Source: an uncultured Clostridia bacterium (lineage in GTDB: Bacteria > Bacillota > Clostridia > TANB77 > CAG-508). Taken from it: DNA of 64,000 nt. The DNA lies in contig CAKOWW010000005.1 of the NCBI GenBank assembly GCA_934129785.1, positions 1 to 64,000 on the forward strand. The letters run 5' to 3'. The notes under the pieces were generated by a model that was not told the DNA's origin, did no database searches, and saw only the letters and a program-made list of their open reading frames with translations. The position numbers and the translations under genes are program-made. Shown in pieces: positions 45,891 to 53,841 of this stretch; position 1 is the first letter of the stretch, and every line of letters starts with the position of its first letter.

Positions 45891-46277
45891 ATGGAAGTCG
45901 TAAAAATTATTGGAATTGCGCTAATAGCTCTAATAATAATAATCTTACTAAAGCAATATAGACCAGAATTTGCAATATATATAAGTTTACTAACAGGAGT
46001 GCTAATATTAGTACTTGTAATGGACAGACTATCTGGAATAATCAGCCTATTACAAACGCTTGCAAATAAAACATCAATAAACAGCACATTTTTAGCATTA
46101 CTAATAAAAATTACAGGAATAGCATTTTTATCTGAATTTGCAGTAAGTATATGTAAAGACTCTGGAGAAACAGCAATAGCAAGCAAAATTGAAATGGGAA
46201 CAAAAATTATCATAATATCAATGTCAATTCCAATTATATCTAGTCTATTAGAAATAATTATAAATATTTTGCCATAA
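45891..46277 (+). CDS. spoIIIAD: SpoIIIAD
   Basis: A 128-residue membrane protein of the SpoIIIA complex with about four hydrophobic segments. MEVVKIIGIALIALIIIILL is followed by QYRPEFAIYISLLTG and a conserved GIAFLSEFAVSICKDSGETAIASKIEMGTKI region. AGAGGTGAG lies before the ATG, which fixes the start; longer in-frame versions begin within the structured element. Confidence 0.92.
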   Translation: MEVVKIIGIALIALIIIILLKQYRPEFAIYISLLTGVLILVLVMDRLSGIISLLQTLANKTSINSTFLALLIKITGIAFLSEFAVSICKDSGETAIASKIEMGTKIIIISMSIPIISSLLEIIINILP

Positions 46278-46292
46278 GGAAAGGTAAAACAA

Positions 46293-47457
46293 ATGAAAAA
46301 TGCAAATAAAATTTTAATAATATTTATGGTAATTATAATTACAATATTAAATCAAAATGTTAGTTATGCAGAAGAAAAAGACGAAGAGTTATCAAATCAG
46401 CAGGAAGAATTTAAAATAAGTGATTTTTTACAAAGTGCAAAACAATATGAGCAAAGCGATTTTTTTGAAGGTATAGATACAAGCCAAATACTTAATAATG
46501 CTGTAAAAGGAAAAATTGATAATTCAACAATATTAAAAAAAGTACTTAATTTAATAGGTGGCGAGGTTACTAAAAACATAAAAAGTATAATTAGCATTTT
46601 GACAATTATAATAATACATACAATTTTAAAATCTATAAGTGATAGCTTGGAAAATGACGGAATAGCTAAACTTATATATTATGTACAATACATATTAATT
46701 GTAACAATAATAATGACAAATTTTACTGAAATAATAAAATTAGTACAAAATACTTCAAATAATTTGGTTGGCTTTATGAATCTTCTAGTGCCACTTCTAA
46801 TTGCACTTATAACATATACAGGAGGCTTAACAACAAGTAGTATTGTAGAACCATTAATACTGTTTCTAGTAAATTTTGTGGGGAATATAATTCAAACAAT
46901 AATAATACCATTAGTATTGATTTTAACGAGTTTAGTAATAATATCTAAAATATCAGATAAAGTTCAAATAGATAAGTTATCATCATTTTTAAAATCAGGA
47001 ACAACATGGTTTTTAGGGCTTATATTAACAATTTTTGTGGGAGTTGTTTCATTAGAAGGCACATTGGCTAGTAGTGTAGATGGTATAACAACAAAAACTG
47101 CAAAAACAGTAGTAAGTTCTGCAATTCCGGTAGTAGGTAAAATATTAGGAGATGCAGTAGATACAGTGTTACGGTTGTGGAATAGTATTAAAAAATGCAA
47201 TAGGAATAGTTGGGGTAATAATTGTATTAGGGATTTGCATAAGCCCTGTGATAAAACTTGCAATATTAACAATTTCATATAAATTGCTTGTAGCAGTAGT
47301 TCAACCAATAGCTGATGGCAAAATAATAAGTTTGTTAGAACAAATAGGAGATATATTCAAAATATTTTTAGGAATTTTATGCTCATTGTCATTTATGCTA
47401 ATAATTGGAATTACTTTAGTTTTGAAAATATCTAATAATGTAATAATGTATAGGTAG
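46293..47457 (+). CDS. spoIIIAE: SpoIIIAE, broken by +1 frameshift at CGG
   Basis: A polytopic mother-cell membrane protein with an N-terminal signal (IFMVIIITILNQNVSYAEE) and several helices. The zero frame is conserved for 293 codons (…VVGKILGDAVDTVL), meets CGG at 47172 and then turns into an unrelated hydrophilic tail ending at 47282. Skipping the C gives GCGIVLKNAIGIVGVIIVLG followed by ISYKLLVAVVQPIAD, the conserved C-terminal helices of the family, to the stop at 47455. The restored product has 387 residues, close to the family norm. AAGGAAAGG precedes the ATG. Confidence 0.9.
47169..47175 (+). other. candidate +1 frameshift site TTA-CGG-T in spoIIIAE
   Basis: Zero-frame codons are GTG TTA CGG TTG. 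Skipping the C gives GTG TTA GGT TGT GGA (VLGCG), restoring the family sequence. Confidence 0.7.
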
Positions 47458-47463
47458 GTAAAA

Positions 47464-48081
47464 ATGATAGAGTTTATAAGTTCATGGGTCAAAGGACTTG
47501 GAGTTGCAATTGTAATAGTTTCAATATTAGAAATGATATTGCCAAACAACAAAACAAAAAAATATATAAAAATGGTACTTGGAATATATATAATTTTTAA
47601 TATTATATCTCCCGTAGTAAAAAACAAAGATAAATTAAATTTGGAAAACTTAAACCTAAATAATTATACAGCAAGTACAAGTGCAAGTGTGGACCAAACA
47701 AGTATGAATAAAAGAATAGAAATATTATATGAAAATGAACTTGAAAAAGATATAACAACAAAACTAAAAGAAAAGGGATATAAATTATCAGAATGTAAAG
47801 TTACAGCTGAAATAGACGAAAATGAAAATAATAAAGATGAAACCAAAATAAGTAATATAAAAATTAAAGTAGAAAAAAAGGTGGCAAAGCAACAAGAAGA
47901 AAATAATGTGGAAAATAAAATAGTAACAGGAATACAGCAGATAAAAAAAGTAGATATAGGAAAGGCAAAAGAAAAAGAAACAAAGAATTCATCTAAAATA
48001 TCAAAAGCAGAACTAGAAGATATAAAAAAATTTTTAATTGAAGAATATGAGGTGAATGAAAAATGTTTGGAAATAAATTAA
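47464..48081 (+). CDS. spoIIIAF: SpoIIIAF
   Basis: A 205-residue protein with two N-terminal membrane helices (ISSWVKGLGVAIVIVSILEMI and MVLGIYIIFNII) flanking the conserved LPNNKTKKYIKMVLG turn, then a soluble ring-building-motif-like domain (YKLSECKVTAEIDENE…ISNIKIKVEKK). A Lys/Glu-rich tail follows. It overlaps the start of spoIIIAG by 19 bp. Confidence 0.9.
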   Translation: MIEFISSWVKGLGVAIVIVSILEMILPNNKTKKYIKMVLGIYIIFNIISPVVKNKDKLNLENLNLNNYTASTSASVDQTSMNKRIEILYENELEKDITTKLKEKGYKLSECKVTAEIDENENNKDETKISNIKIKVEKKVAKQQEENNVENKIVTGIQQIKKVDIGKAKEKETKNSSKISKAELEDIKKFLIEEYEVNEKCLEIN

Positions 48082-48692
48082 AAAACATTATAAAACAAGA
48101 GGAAAATCCAGAAGGCAATAATAAGAAAAAAATTGAAAATCTAGTGTTTTTTATAGTTGTTTTAATAATCACAATAGTTGTAATAAATGTCATATGGAAT
48201 GGAAACAAAAAAACAAATAATCAAGAAACTAATATAGTTAACAAGAAGTTAGCAGAAAGTCAGGATACACCGTCTGGAACAAGTGAACTTCAAAACAATA
48301 ATATTCAAAATGAACTAGAAAGTAAACTGGAAAAGATATTGTCCAAAATACAAGGGGTAGGAGAAGTGCAAGTGTGTATAAATTACCAAGAATCTGCTGA
48401 GGTTGTTGCAATGTACAATGAAAACTCTAAGACTAGTAGCACAGAAGAAACAGATACATCAGGTGGCACAAGAAAAATTGAGGAAATAGATACACAAAAA
48501 GATATAATATATAAAGAGAACAATGGAGAGAAAACTCCAATAACTAAAAAAGTTGTTCAACCCAAAATAGAAGGCGCAATAATAACTGCCAAAGGTGCAA
48601 ATAACGCTGAAACTAAAACTAATATAATTCAAGCAGTAGAAGCGGTAACAGGACTTGCAACACATAAAATACAAGTATTTGAGATGAATTAG
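48063..48692 (+). CDS. spoIIIAG: SpoIIIAG
   Basis: A 209-residue single-pass protein (helix at ~27-46) with a soluble ring-forming domain. The LEKILSKIQGVGEVQVCINYQESAE and EGAIITAKGANNAETKTNIIQAVEAVTGLATHKIQVF segments are characteristic. Between them is a family-typical insert with Ser/Thr/Glu (residues ~120-165). The protein forms the large ring of the feeding tube. Confidence 0.92.
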   Translation: MFGNKLKNIIKQEENPEGNNKKKIENLVFFIVVLIITIVVINVIWNGNKKTNNQETNIVNKKLAESQDTPSGTSELQNNNIQNELESKLEKILSKIQGVGEVQVCINYQESAEVVAMYNENSKTSSTEETDTSGGTRKIEEIDTQKDIIYKENNGEKTPITKKVVQPKIEGAIITAKGANNAETKTNIIQAVEAVTGLATHKIQVFEMN

Positions 48693-48709
48693 AAAGGATG
48701 GATTTTAAA

Positions 48710-49276
48710 ATGAAAATATTAAAGAAAAACCAAATAGTTATATATGTAATAGCAATAATGCTTATGACTGCTGGATATTTGAATTATAGTGCAAATGATA
48801 CCACTAACTCTGTAGAAACAAGTATGAACATAGAATCAAAAGATGACAGCAAATTGGCAGATATAGGTGATGCAACTTTAGTGAATAGCAATGATGTAGT
48901 TGAAAGTAATACACAAGTAGAAAAAACTACAGACGAATATTTTTCGAAATCAAAATTAGAAAGAGAAACTATGTATTCTCAAATGCTTGAAACATATGAA
49001 AAAGCTTTAAATAGCACAAATGCTGATGAAGTGCAAAAACAATCAGCTACAACAGAAATGAAAAAAATAAACGACATTAAAAATAGTATTATGATTTGTG
49101 AGAATTTGATTCAAACCAAAGGATTTGAGGATTGTGTTATTTTTGTTAATGGAGATAGTGTTAGTGTTATTGTAAAAAAAGATGAACTTGCCAAAGAAGA
49201 TGTTGCTCAAATTCAAAATATTATTTCTAGAGAAATGAATAGTAAAATAGAAAATATACATATTGCAAGTAAATAG
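48710..49276 (+). CDS. spoIIIAH: SpoIIIAH
   Basis: A 188-residue single-pass mother-cell protein that binds SpoIIQ across the intermembrane space. It has an N-terminal helix (NQIVIYVIAIMLMTAGYL), then the YscJ/FliF-like domain: SKLERETMYSQMLETYEKALN, CENLIQTKGFEDCVIFVNGDSVSVIVKKDEL and VAQIQNIISREM. The ATG at 48710 is selected because AAAGGATGG lies 9 nt before it; an ATG at 48698 is also in frame. Last gene of the operon. Confidence 0.92.
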   Translation: MKILKKNQIVIYVIAIMLMTAGYLNYSANDTTNSVETSMNIESKDDSKLADIGDATLVNSNDVVESNTQVEKTTDEYFSKSKLERETMYSQMLETYEKALNSTNADEVQKQSATTEMKKINDIKNSIMICENLIQTKGFEDCVIFVNGDSVSVIVKKDELAKEDVAQIQNIISREMNSKIENIHIASK

Positions 49277-49284
49277 TATTGCTG

Positions 49285-49307
49285 TTTTTGCTTAGTTGAA
49301 GCAAAAA
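49285..49307 (+). terminator. intrinsic terminator after spoIIIAH
   Basis: A perfect 9-bp stem TTTTTGCTT paired with AAGCAAAAA. The tail is only moderately T-rich, so a second hairpin behind it may be needed. Confidence 0.55.
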
Positions 49308-49343
49308 ATTATTCGTTACTAGTTAATGGGTTATTATTAATAC

Positions 49344-49420
49344 AAAGAAATCCTTGATATATAAGCTTTTTCATGCACATTCGTTATTTTATTCAAAGCT
49401 TATATATCAAGGATTTCTTT
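49344..49420. repeat. 26-bp perfect inverted repeat (large hairpin)
   Basis: Arms at 49344-49369 and 49395-49420 are exact complements (AAAGAAATCCTTGAT…) around a 25-nt loop. This is far longer than normal terminator stems. It lies between the spoIIIA operon and the pilin-like gene at 49529, and no copy is seen elsewhere in the window. Confidence 0.8.
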
Positions 49421-49465
49421 TGAAAATTTCATAAAAAAATACTCCATTTTTAAGAAGAAAATGTA

Positions 49466-49494
49466 TTGACTATAAATTTTTTTATCTATATAAT
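49466..49494 (+). promoter_or_regulatory. promoter of the first tandem pilin-like gene
   Basis: TTGACT (49466-49471) and TATAAT (49489-49494) with a 17-bp spacer. Unlike the genes at 908 and 12058, this promoter is not inside an inverted-repeat element. Confidence 0.65.
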
Positions 49495-49528
49495 AAAGTA
49501 GAAAATAAACTAAAGAGGGGGAAGTTTT

Positions 49529-50863
49529 ATGCAAGAAACAGCAAAAAACAATAAAGAAGACAAGAATAAAAATGTAGCAAAAAAGCAAACAGGTATTACA
49601 TTAATAGCACTGATAATAACGATAATTGTGCTTTCTATATTAGCAGGAATAAGTGTAATAACATTAACAGGAGATAAGGGGACAATAATACAAGCAAATC
49701 AGGCAAAAGAAAATACTAATAGTACAACAGCAAAGGAAAAAGTAGAAGTAGAAACATTAAAAAGCATAGATAAAAATGGAAAATTAAATGAAAATACATT
49801 TGAAAAAAATGTGACAGAAAATATTAAAGGAAGTACTGTAACAAAAAGTGAAAATTCAATAATTGTAAAAGTAGACGGATATGATGTAATAGTAGATAGG
49901 GAATCAGGTGAAATAACAGGAGTTACAAAATCAGATGGAAAAACTGAAACCCCACCAACAAATATAAAACCTGGGATAGTAGTAAGTGAAACAGAAAAAA
50001 ATAACTATTCAGATGGAACAGACATGGCAACAGTGCCACAAGGCTTTACTGTATCAGGAAAAAAAGATGAACAAATAATAGCAAATGGATTAGTAATATA
50101 TGATATACCAAAGTCAGAAATATCAAATGTGGATTGGAATACAGCGTCAACAAAATATAATCAATTTGTATGGATACCAGTAGAAAATGAAAAGACATAT
50201 CAAAGAAATTTTAATTACCCAAGTTATTATGGTGAAAAAAGAGAGATTACACCAGCTAATTCAACATTTTCAGATACAGGGTATTTACCAACATTTATAC
50301 AACCAGCTGTAGACACTGCAACAAATAGTGAAACAGCTGAAAGAACAGCAGCATTAAAATATAATGGGTTTTATATATCAAGATATGAAATTGGAGTTGA
50401 TATTCAAAATTTAAAACCAGTAAGTAAACAAAATGCAACTATATATGCAAACAAAAGTCAAACAGAGTTTAAAACAATAGGAAAAAACATGTATGGAGAT
50501 AATAGTACTTATGCAAAAAGTGCAATGTGTTCAGGAATACAATGGGACATGGCAATGAAATTTGTAAATGGAAAAAAAGATGGGAAGGGAATTACTTTTG
50601 ATGTAAAGGCACGTAATGCAGATAGACATGCGAGGGAGATGACAACAGCTGGTAAAAATATAGCAGATAAAGTACAAAATATATATGATCTCGAAGGAAA
50701 CTTTTTGGAGTATGTAGCAGAAAAAAATGATTATACATATTCGTTTGTCCTTCGTGGTGGAGAATACAGAAAGCGTAGCGATGATAGTGCTAGTGAAAGA
50801 GACAGTGCAGATGGTACTGCATACAGTGATAGAACTTTTCGTGCGGTACTTTATATTAAGTAA
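49529..50863 (+). CDS. pilin-like protein with FGE/C-type-lectin-like variable C-terminus (paralogue 1)
   Basis: A 444-residue predicted surface protein. A cytoplasmic basic leader ending AKKQTG is followed by ITLIALIITIIVLSILAGIS (prepilin-type helix). A spacer of strands (TVTKSENSIIVKVDGYDVIVDRESGEI) leads to a domain with NQFVWIPVENEKTY, YNGFYISRYEIGVD, CSGIQWDMAMKF and IYDLEGNFLEYVAE, the core of the formylglycine-generating-enzyme / C-type lectin fold. The end is VLRGGEYRKRSDD…TFRAVLYIK; codons there (50753-50844) are mostly NNT/NNC, unlike the A-ending codons elsewhere. The neighbour at 51069 is a close paralogue except in this stretch. GAGGGGGAAG lies before the ATG. Confidence 0.78.
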   Translation: MQETAKNNKEDKNKNVAKKQTGITLIALIITIIVLSILAGISVITLTGDKGTIIQANQAKENTNSTTAKEKVEVETLKSIDKNGKLNENTFEKNVTENIKGSTVTKSENSIIVKVDGYDVIVDRESGEITGVTKSDGKTETPPTNIKPGIVVSETEKNNYSDGTDMATVPQGFTVSGKKDEQIIANGLVIYDIPKSEISNVDWNTASTKYNQFVWIPVENEKTYQRNFNYPSYYGEKREITPANSTFSDTGYLPTFIQPAVDTATNSETAERTAALKYNGFYISRYEIGVDIQNLKPVSKQNATIYANKSQTEFKTIGKNMYGDNSTYAKSAMCSGIQWDMAMKFVNGKKDGKGITFDVKARNADRHAREMTTAGKNIADKVQNIYDLEGNFLEYVAEKNDYTYSFVLRGGEYRKRSDDSASERDSADGTAYSDRTFRAVLYIK

Positions 50864-51068
50864 AATAGAATTTTGTAAAAAAATAAAATTAAAACAATAA
50901 CTTATTTTGTAAAATGGTAAAATACGAATGATTTTTGCTATAAAAGTAGAAATGAACCTAGAAAAGCTAATACCTAATATAGTTTAAAATTCCAAGTTAT
51001 ATATTTATACCAAAACGGAGATAATTATAATAAAAATAAAGAATAAACTAAGGAAGGAAGAAATTTTT

Positions 51069-52397
51069 ATGCAAGAAATAGTAAAAAACAGCAAAATAAA
51101 AAAAGAAAAAGAAATAGTGAAAAGTAAAACAGGTATTACATTAATTGCATTAGTAGTAACTGTAATTGTGCTTTTGATATTAGCAGGAGTAACAATAGCA
51201 ACACTAACAGGAAATAATGGAATAATAATACAGGCAAAACAGGCAAAAGAAAATAATAACAGTGAAACAGTAAAAGAAAAAGTAGAAGTAGAGATATTAA
51301 AAAGCATAGATAAAAAAGGAAATTTAGATGAAAATACATTTGAAAAAAATGTAACAGAGAATATTAAAGGAAGTACTGTAACAAAAAGCGGAAATTCATT
51401 AATTGTAAAAGCAGATGGATATGAAGTAACAGTAGACAAAGAATCAGGAGAAGTAATAGAAGTAGCAAAATCAGATGAAAAAACTCCGATAACAGGTGTA
51501 ACACCAGGAACAATAGTAGGTAAAACAGAAAAAAATAATTATTCGGACGGAACAGATACTGCAACAGTGCCACAAGGATTTACAGTATCAGGAATACCAG
51601 GAGAACAGAAAATAGCAAATGGATTAGTAATATATGATATACCAGAGTCAGAGATAACAAATGTAGATTGGAATACGGCTTCAACAAAATATAATCAATT
51701 TGTATGGATACCAGTAGAAAGTGAAGAATCATATCAAAGGGACTTTAGTTATCCTAGTTATTATGATAGTGTAACGGGTACTACGCCAGCCAATTCAACA
51801 TTTACAGATACAGGATATTTGCCAACAGATATACAACCAACAATAGATAATGCAACGAATAACGAAACAGCTGAGAGAACGGCAGTATTAAAATATAATG
51901 GATTTTATATATCAAGATATGAAATTGGAATCGAAAATTTAAAACTAGTAAGCAAACAAAATTCAACTGTATATACAAATAAAAGACAAACAGAGCTTAA
52001 AGCAATTGGAAAAGATATGTATGGAGATAGTAGCACTTATGTAAAAAGTGCAATGTGTTCAGGAATACAATGGGATATGGTAATGAAATTTGTAGATAAA
52101 AAAACAGATGAAAATGGAAATACTTATGATGTAAGGAAATATGAGCCAACTAGACATGCAGAAGATGTAAAAGAAGCTGGTAAGAATTTAGCAGATAAAG
52201 TACAAAACATATATGATCTTGAAGGAAACTGTTTGGAATATGTAGCAGAAAAAAATAACACTAGTACTAGCTTTCCGTTTGTCATTCGTGGTGGCTTTTA
52301 TCTCCACTACAGCTACCTCAGAGCTAGCCTACGCATTAGGTGGAGTGGCAGTGCAGACAGCTACACTACTTTTCGTTCAGCACTTTATATTAAGTAG
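51069..52397 (+). CDS. pilin-like protein with FGE/C-type-lectin-like variable C-terminus (paralogue 2)
   Basis: A 442-residue tandem paralogue of the preceding gene with the same layout: prepilin helix ITLIALVVTVIVLLILAGVT, the KVEVEILKSIDKKGNLDENTF linker, FVWIPVESEESY, YNGFYISRYEIGIE and IYDLEGNCLEYVAE. The two proteins match through most of their length but differ at most positions between RGG and TFR (52287-52376). There this copy reads GGFYLHYSYLRASLRIRW… and its DNA rises to about half G+C (37 of 70 bases at 52301-52370 by hand count) in an otherwise AT-rich gene. AGGAAGG lies before the ATG. No promoter is obvious in the 205-bp gap, so it may be co-transcribed. Confidence 0.78.
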   Translation: MQEIVKNSKIKKEKEIVKSKTGITLIALVVTVIVLLILAGVTIATLTGNNGIIIQAKQAKENNNSETVKEKVEVEILKSIDKKGNLDENTFEKNVTENIKGSTVTKSGNSLIVKADGYEVTVDKESGEVIEVAKSDEKTPITGVTPGTIVGKTEKNNYSDGTDTATVPQGFTVSGIPGEQKIANGLVIYDIPESEITNVDWNTASTKYNQFVWIPVESEESYQRDFSYPSYYDSVTGTTPANSTFTDTGYLPTDIQPTIDNATNNETAERTAVLKYNGFYISRYEIGIENLKLVSKQNSTVYTNKRQTELKAIGKDMYGDSSTYVKSAMCSGIQWDMVMKFVDKKTDENGNTYDVRKYEPTRHAEDVKEAGKNLADKVQNIYDLEGNCLEYVAEKNNTSTSFPFVIRGGFYLHYSYLRASLRIRWSGSADSYTTFRSALYIK

Positions 52398-52481
52398 AAA
52401 TAAACCTTGTGAAAACCAAAATCAGAATAATAGAAGATTTTGTAAATATAGTTAAATAAAAATTGAATAATATTAATATGA

Positions 52482-52508
52482 CGCCACTTTAAGAAGTGGT
52501 GTTTTTTC
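52482..52508 (+). terminator. intrinsic terminator after the tandem pilin-like genes
   Basis: Stem CGCCACTT paired with AAGTGGTG followed by TTTTTT. The group II intron begins 2-3 nt after the T-run. Confidence 0.75.
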
Positions 52509-52509
52509 T

Positions 52510-52958
52510 GTATGACGGGCATGTCATAAATCTATGGTGAAAGTCCTAAGGGGCGTATTTGTCACGAACTTGATAGCAACTTCCAAAGCATAAGCCAGTA
52601 ATGGAATGTGAAAAGAAGCAATAGCGAAATCGTGGCTCTATGAACAAGAACTTGATACAAAGGCTTATTAGATGGATAAGTTGCCAGAACACAACAAAGT
52701 CCAAAAGACAAACGTAAATCTAATGGGTAAATCAAGAGAGTAAACGAGGAAAGAGTTATGACTTATCCCGTGAGGTCCTATAAGCGAATAAAAAGAAGAT
52801 ATTATTACGAAAATACTTGACCGAAACAATTTAAAAGAAGCTTTTAAATTAGCTTGAAATAAAACTTATAAATTTGAACTGCCCATTGCCGAACGGCACG
52901 GTGTGGTGGTGTGAGAGGGGGATGAAAATTTTATTTAATAAAAATTTTCTACTCTACT
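52510..52958 (+). ncRNA. group II intron RNA without an encoded reverse transcriptase
   Basis: A 450-bp structured region with no reading frame, and higher G+C than its surroundings. The 5' part has GTATGACGGGCATGTC and GGTGAAAGTCCTAAG, and the middle ACTTATCCCGTGAGGTCC, all of which recur in bacterial group II introns. The 3' part, GCCCATTGCCGAACGGCAC then GGTGTGGTGGTGTGAGAGGG (52881-52920), corresponds to domain V. A following AT-rich hairpin (52923-52948) with an unpaired A-rich 3' end is a candidate domain VI. No RT/maturase ORF occupies domain IV. The site directly 3' of a terminator hairpin is the preference of class C introns. Boundaries are approximate. Confidence 0.7.
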
Positions 52959-52981
52959 CGATGGAATTATCAAAAATTTGC

Positions 52982-53010
52982 TTGACATTAGCTAAAATGA
53001 CAGATATAAT
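52982..53010 (+). promoter_or_regulatory. sigH promoter
   Basis: TTGACA (52982-52987) and TATAAT (53005-53010) with a 17-bp spacer, just after the group II intron. Confidence 0.75.
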
Positions 53011-53043
53011 ACAAAAAAAGCACATTTGGAGGTATTTTGACAG

Positions 53044-53685
53044 ATGAAACAAGACGATGTTTTCTTCACAACAAGTAAATATCAAAATTTAGAAGATGAA
53101 CAAATTATAGAACAAATAAAACAAGGTGATGAAGAAGCACTTTCATATATATTAGAAAAATACAAAAACCTTGTAAATATAAAAGTAAGCAAATACTTTA
53201 TGGTAGGAGCAGAAAAAGAAGATGTAGTGCAAGAAGGAATGATAGGCTTATTTAAAGCAATAAAAAGCTATAATTCAGAAAAGCAAAATTCTTTTAAATC
53301 ATTTGCAAATATATGTATAGAAAGACAATTGATAACAACAATAAAAAGTTCAAATAGACAAAAACACATACCACTTAATTCATATTTATCATTAAACACA
53401 GCGGCATATGACAACAATGAAGATGATAGTGTTGAATTAATTGATACATTTAATAGTAATACAATAGAAGATCCGTTAGAAACAATTATGAAACAAGAAT
53501 ATTATAACGAAGTGGAAACAGCAGTAAATAAAAATTTAAGCAAGTTTGAAAAACAAGTATTGGATAGATATTTAAAAGGTGAAAGCTATGTTAAAATAGC
53601 AGAAAAATTAGATTCTCCAGTTAAGTCTATTGATAATGCAATTCAAAGAATTAGAAAAAAAGCAATAAAGAATATGTTTGATTAA
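53044..53685 (+). CDS. sigH: sporulation sigma factor SigH
   Basis: A 213-residue sigma-70 family factor of the sigma-H (Spo0H) group that starts sporulation gene expression. Region 2 reads ALSYILEKYKNLVNIKVSKYF…EDVVQEGMIGLFKAIKSYN, with FKSFANICIERQLITTIKSSNRQKHIPLNSYLSL typical of SigH. Region 4 is NLSKFEKQVLDRYLKGESYVKIAEKLDSPVKSIDNAIQRIRKK. Length is normal. TTGGAGG precedes the ATG. The coding frame is intact and contains no CGG. Confidence 0.92.
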   Translation: MKQDDVFFTTSKYQNLEDEQIIEQIKQGDEEALSYILEKYKNLVNIKVSKYFMVGAEKEDVVQEGMIGLFKAIKSYNSEKQNSFKSFANICIERQLITTIKSSNRQKHIPLNSYLSLNTAAYDNNEDDSVELIDTFNSNTIEDPLETIMKQEYYNEVETAVNKNLSKFEKQVLDRYLKGESYVKIAEKLDSPVKSIDNAIQRIRKKAIKNMFD

Positions 53686-53712
53686 GCTACTTTAAGTATT
53701 AAGTAGCTTTTT
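53684..53712 (+). terminator. intrinsic terminator after sigH
   Basis: Stem AAGCTACTT paired with AAGTAGCTT plus a T-run; it overlaps the stop codon. Confidence 0.75.
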
Positions 53713-53758
53713 GAATTTTAAAAGACTTCAAAAAACGCTTTACATAAAAACATAAAAG

Positions 53759-53825
53759 TTGCATTTTGTAAACAAAGGTGGTATAATAAATATATATTTA
53801 TGAAAGGAGCCGCGAAAGCGCGGCA
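53759..53825 (+). promoter_or_regulatory. promoter and leader hairpin of the 53842 gene
   Basis: TTGCAT (53759-53764) and TATAAT (53782-53787) are 17 bp apart. A GC-rich perfect stem, GCCGCG-AAAG-CGCGGC, lies in the leader directly after AAAGGA, followed by a second Shine-Dalgarno-like TTGGAG. The layout copies that of the 4002 gene. Confidence 0.6.
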
Positions 53826-53841
53826 ATGTTGGAGACATATG

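Noticed and set aside
22308..47172. Sequencing or assembly error as the cause of the three frame breaks
   Set aside because: The extra base is not in a homopolymer, and all three sites make the same codon and are repaired by skipping the same base. Errors would not be limited to sporulation genes. It remains testable with reads.
52398..53043. Reverse transcriptase or template repeat of a diversity-generating retroelement next to the variable proteins
   Set aside because: No reading frame of RT length exists here, and no sequence resembling the variable regions with adenine-rich codons is present. The region is explained by a terminator and a group II intron RNA.
53800..53841. A fourth in-frame CGG (53820) if the small gene is started at 53800
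   Set aside because: That start would translate a perfect GC-rich leader hairpin. GGAG is correctly spaced for the ATG at 53842, so the CGG is most likely in the untranslated leader. If the 53800 start were real, it would be the only CGG without a frame break and would weaken the recoding idea.
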